From: CALHVR01 sp963528625
GTDB taxonomy: Bacteria; Fusobacteriota; Fusobacteriia; Fusobacteriales; Leptotrichiaceae
DNA length: 5,374 nucleotides
Direction: 5' to 3'
Assembly: GCA_963528625.1 (NCBI GenBank)
Contig: CAURVQ010000051.1
Coordinates: forward strand, 1 to 5,374
The position numbers and the translations under genes were made by a program. The notes under the pieces are model-generated. The model was given only the letters and a program-made list of their open reading frames with translations. It had not been told where the DNA came from and did not search any database. Within the stretch, counting starts at the first letter, position 1, and each line of letters starts with the position of its first letter. Shown one piece after another: positions 4,643 through 5,374 of this stretch.

Positions 4643-5206
4643 TTATTTATTTTTTTCTATAATTTTCCAACCATTTTTTCCTTTTACAAAATCTATATTC
4701 GCAATTCCTACTTGAATTTTTGGTGTTGAAGCCAAATATTCATAAAGCATATCTACATAAGCTTCAACTGAAACTTCTTTTTCTTGTGTTTCTTCATTCA
4801 AAATATAATAATTTTCACTATTTCTATCCATATACTCTTTCATTTTATCTTTATCATATTTTAAAACTAAAATTTTCACTTCTCCCAATGATTTTAATTC
4901 ATTTATTTTATATATAGAGTATTCAACATCACCTATCATTGCTATATTTATTTCAGCCCATTTTCTTTTCAATTCAACATTATCACTTTCTAAAACATAT
5001 GCATCCACATCAGGATTTATACTTTGAATTTTTTTCAAAGCTTCAGTATCTGCTTCAATTTGAATTATCTCTAAATAATTTTCTGCGGCTTCTTTTAATG
5101 TTGAAAAAGCCTTTAATTCTACTTTTTCATTTCTTATATTTTCTGTTTCTACTGAAAATACATTTATTGAAATTAAAAATATCACACTTAAAAATATCTT
5201 TCTCAT
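4643..5206 (-). CDS. Exported protein of unknown function, possible NTF2-like fold
   Basis: 187 residues from ATG 5204-5206. That start is chosen over the in-frame ATG at 5224 because the AGGAG site (5214-5218) lies between them, 7-8 bases before 5206. The N-terminus is a signal peptide: MRK, a hydrophobic core (IFLSVIFLISINV), then a likely cleavage VFS|VE after residue 18. There is no lipobox Cys, so a soluble secreted or periplasmic protein is expected. The mature part has a helical start (LKEAAENYLEIIQIEAD, 37-53), a middle with KILVLKYDKDKMKEYM (111-126), and an end with QVGIANIDFVKGKNGWKIIEKNK (165-187). Helix first, strands later and a closing GWKI is the pattern of small NTF2-like or DUF4878-like exported proteins. 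That is inference, and I do not recognise a specific family. It is the first gene of the unit with the phosphatase. Confidence 0.75.
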   Translation of the reverse strand: MRKIFLSVIFLISINVFSVETENIRNEKVELKAFSTLKEAAENYLEIIQIEADTEALKKIQSINPDVDAYVLESDNVELKRKWAEINIAMIGDVEYSIYKINELKSLGEVKILVLKYDKDKMKEYMDRNSENYYILNEETQEKEVSVEAYVDMLYEYLASTPKIQVGIANIDFVKGKNGWKIIEKNK

Positions 5207-5213
5207 TTTTATT

Positions 5214-5218
5214 CTCCT
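5214..5218 (-). promoter_or_regulatory. Ribosome binding site that sets the exported-protein start
   Basis: AGGAG on the minus strand lies downstream of the ATG at 5224 and upstream of the ATG at 5206. It therefore selects the second start and gives a clean signal peptide. Confidence 0.7.
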
Positions 5219-5228
5219 ATTCATATTT

Positions 5229-5259
5229 ATATATAAATTTTAATTAACAATTTATATAT
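5229..5259 (-). promoter_or_regulatory. Perfect 11-bp hairpin at the predicted 5' end of the mRNA
   Basis: AATTTATATAT (5249-5259) is the exact complement of ATATATAAATT (5229-5239), with a 9-base loop. With transcription predicted to start near 5255, the hairpin would occupy the very 5' end of the transcript, about 10 bases before the ribosome site. It could stabilise the mRNA or, as DNA, be an operator just downstream of the -10 box. All pairs are A-T, so chance is possible. Confidence 0.4.
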
Positions 5260-5261
5260 TC

Positions 5262-5290
5262 ATTATACTAAAACTGTTTTATAAAATCAA
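5262..5290 (-). promoter_or_regulatory. Near-consensus promoter of the exported protein-phosphatase unit
   Basis: On the minus strand TTGATT (5290-5285) and TATAAT (5267-5262) are spaced exactly 17 bp. It is the best promoter match in the window. It sits between the terminator at 5320-5346 and the exported-protein gene, so it should serve both genes of the unit. Confidence 0.65.
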
Positions 5291-5319
5291 ATTTAAAATT
5301 TTAATAAATAAAATATTGC

Positions 5320-5346
5320 AAAAAAAAATGAAGTTAAAAAACTTCA
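5320..5346 (-). terminator. Intrinsic terminator after the tRNA
   Basis: On the minus strand TGAAGTT (5346-5340) and AACTTCA (5335-5329) form a perfect 7-bp stem with a 4-base loop, followed at once by nine T (5328-5320). It begins about 10 bases after the tRNA CCA and would end that transcript before the next promoter. Confidence 0.8.
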
Positions 5347-5356
5347 AGTAAATAGA

Positions 5357-5374
5357 TGGCGTCCCTGGTTGGAT
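5357..5374 (-). tRNA. 3' end of a tRNA cut by the window edge, probably tRNA-Glu
   Basis: On the minus strand the last 18 bases parse exactly as a tRNA 3' end: AT (end of the T loop), CCAAC (T stem), CAGGGAC (acceptor strand), G73 discriminator and an encoded CCA (5359-5357). The implied 5' acceptor strand GTCCCTG and the ACGCCA ending resemble bacterial tRNA-Glu. tRNA-Asp, Asn, Gln or Trp also carry G73, so the identity is tentative because the anticodon is outside the window. A strong terminator follows directly, which supports the call. Confidence 0.7.

Noticed and set aside
4502..5247. Three + strand open frames (4502-4729, 4720-4917, 4939-5247)
   Set aside because: They lie opposite the phosphatase and exported-protein genes, are made almost only of Phe, Leu, Ile, Tyr, His and Lys as expected from antisense AT-rich code, and lack ribosome sites.

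Overview
The window is very AT-rich, with long T and A runs in every intergenic stretch, GGAGG-type ribosome binding sites, TTG/GTG starts in some genes and a tRNA whose 3' CCA is encoded. Together with the protein styles (a divided chromate transporter, a PHP histidinol phosphatase, IS30 and IS3 remnants) this fits a low-GC anaerobe. My best guess is Fusobacteriota, Leptotrichia- or Fusobacterium-like; a low-GC Firmicute cannot be excluded. The taxonomy is inference, not a match.

Left part (1-2000) is a mobile-element-scarred segment. A + strand reading frame ends at 80 and is followed by a terminator-like hairpin. Next is an IS30-family remnant of about 0.6 kb (160-761) with both inverted repeats but two internal deletions and an in-frame stop in the transposase. 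An apparently intact GNAT acetyltransferase gene (828-1286, +) has its own promoter and RBS. It is followed directly by an IS3-family remnant of about 0.68 kb (1309-1991) that keeps near-perfect ends and a frame-damaged OrfA but has lost essentially all of OrfB.

Middle part (2100-3530), all on the minus strand, holds a 69-residue single-TM, basic-tailed protein of unknown function. Downstream of it, with its own promoters, lies a translationally coupled pair of half-size chromate (CHR) transporter genes whose stop and start overlap as TAATG.

Right part (3710-5374), also minus strand, reads right to left. It begins with the 3' end of a tRNA cut by the window edge (Glu-like acceptor) and a strong intrinsic terminator. 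A near-consensus promoter then drives a two-gene unit: a secreted protein with a signal peptide, and 20 bp later a PHP-family histidinol phosphatase. The unit ends at a long-loop hairpin with a T tract.

I found no convincing new multi-gene system. The items most worth a second look are the two shrunken transposon remnants bracketing a lone acetyltransferase, the small membrane protein next to the transporter pair, the perfect 11-bp hairpin at the predicted 5' end of the secreted-protein mRNA, and the pairing of an unknown exported protein with an orphan histidinol phosphatase.
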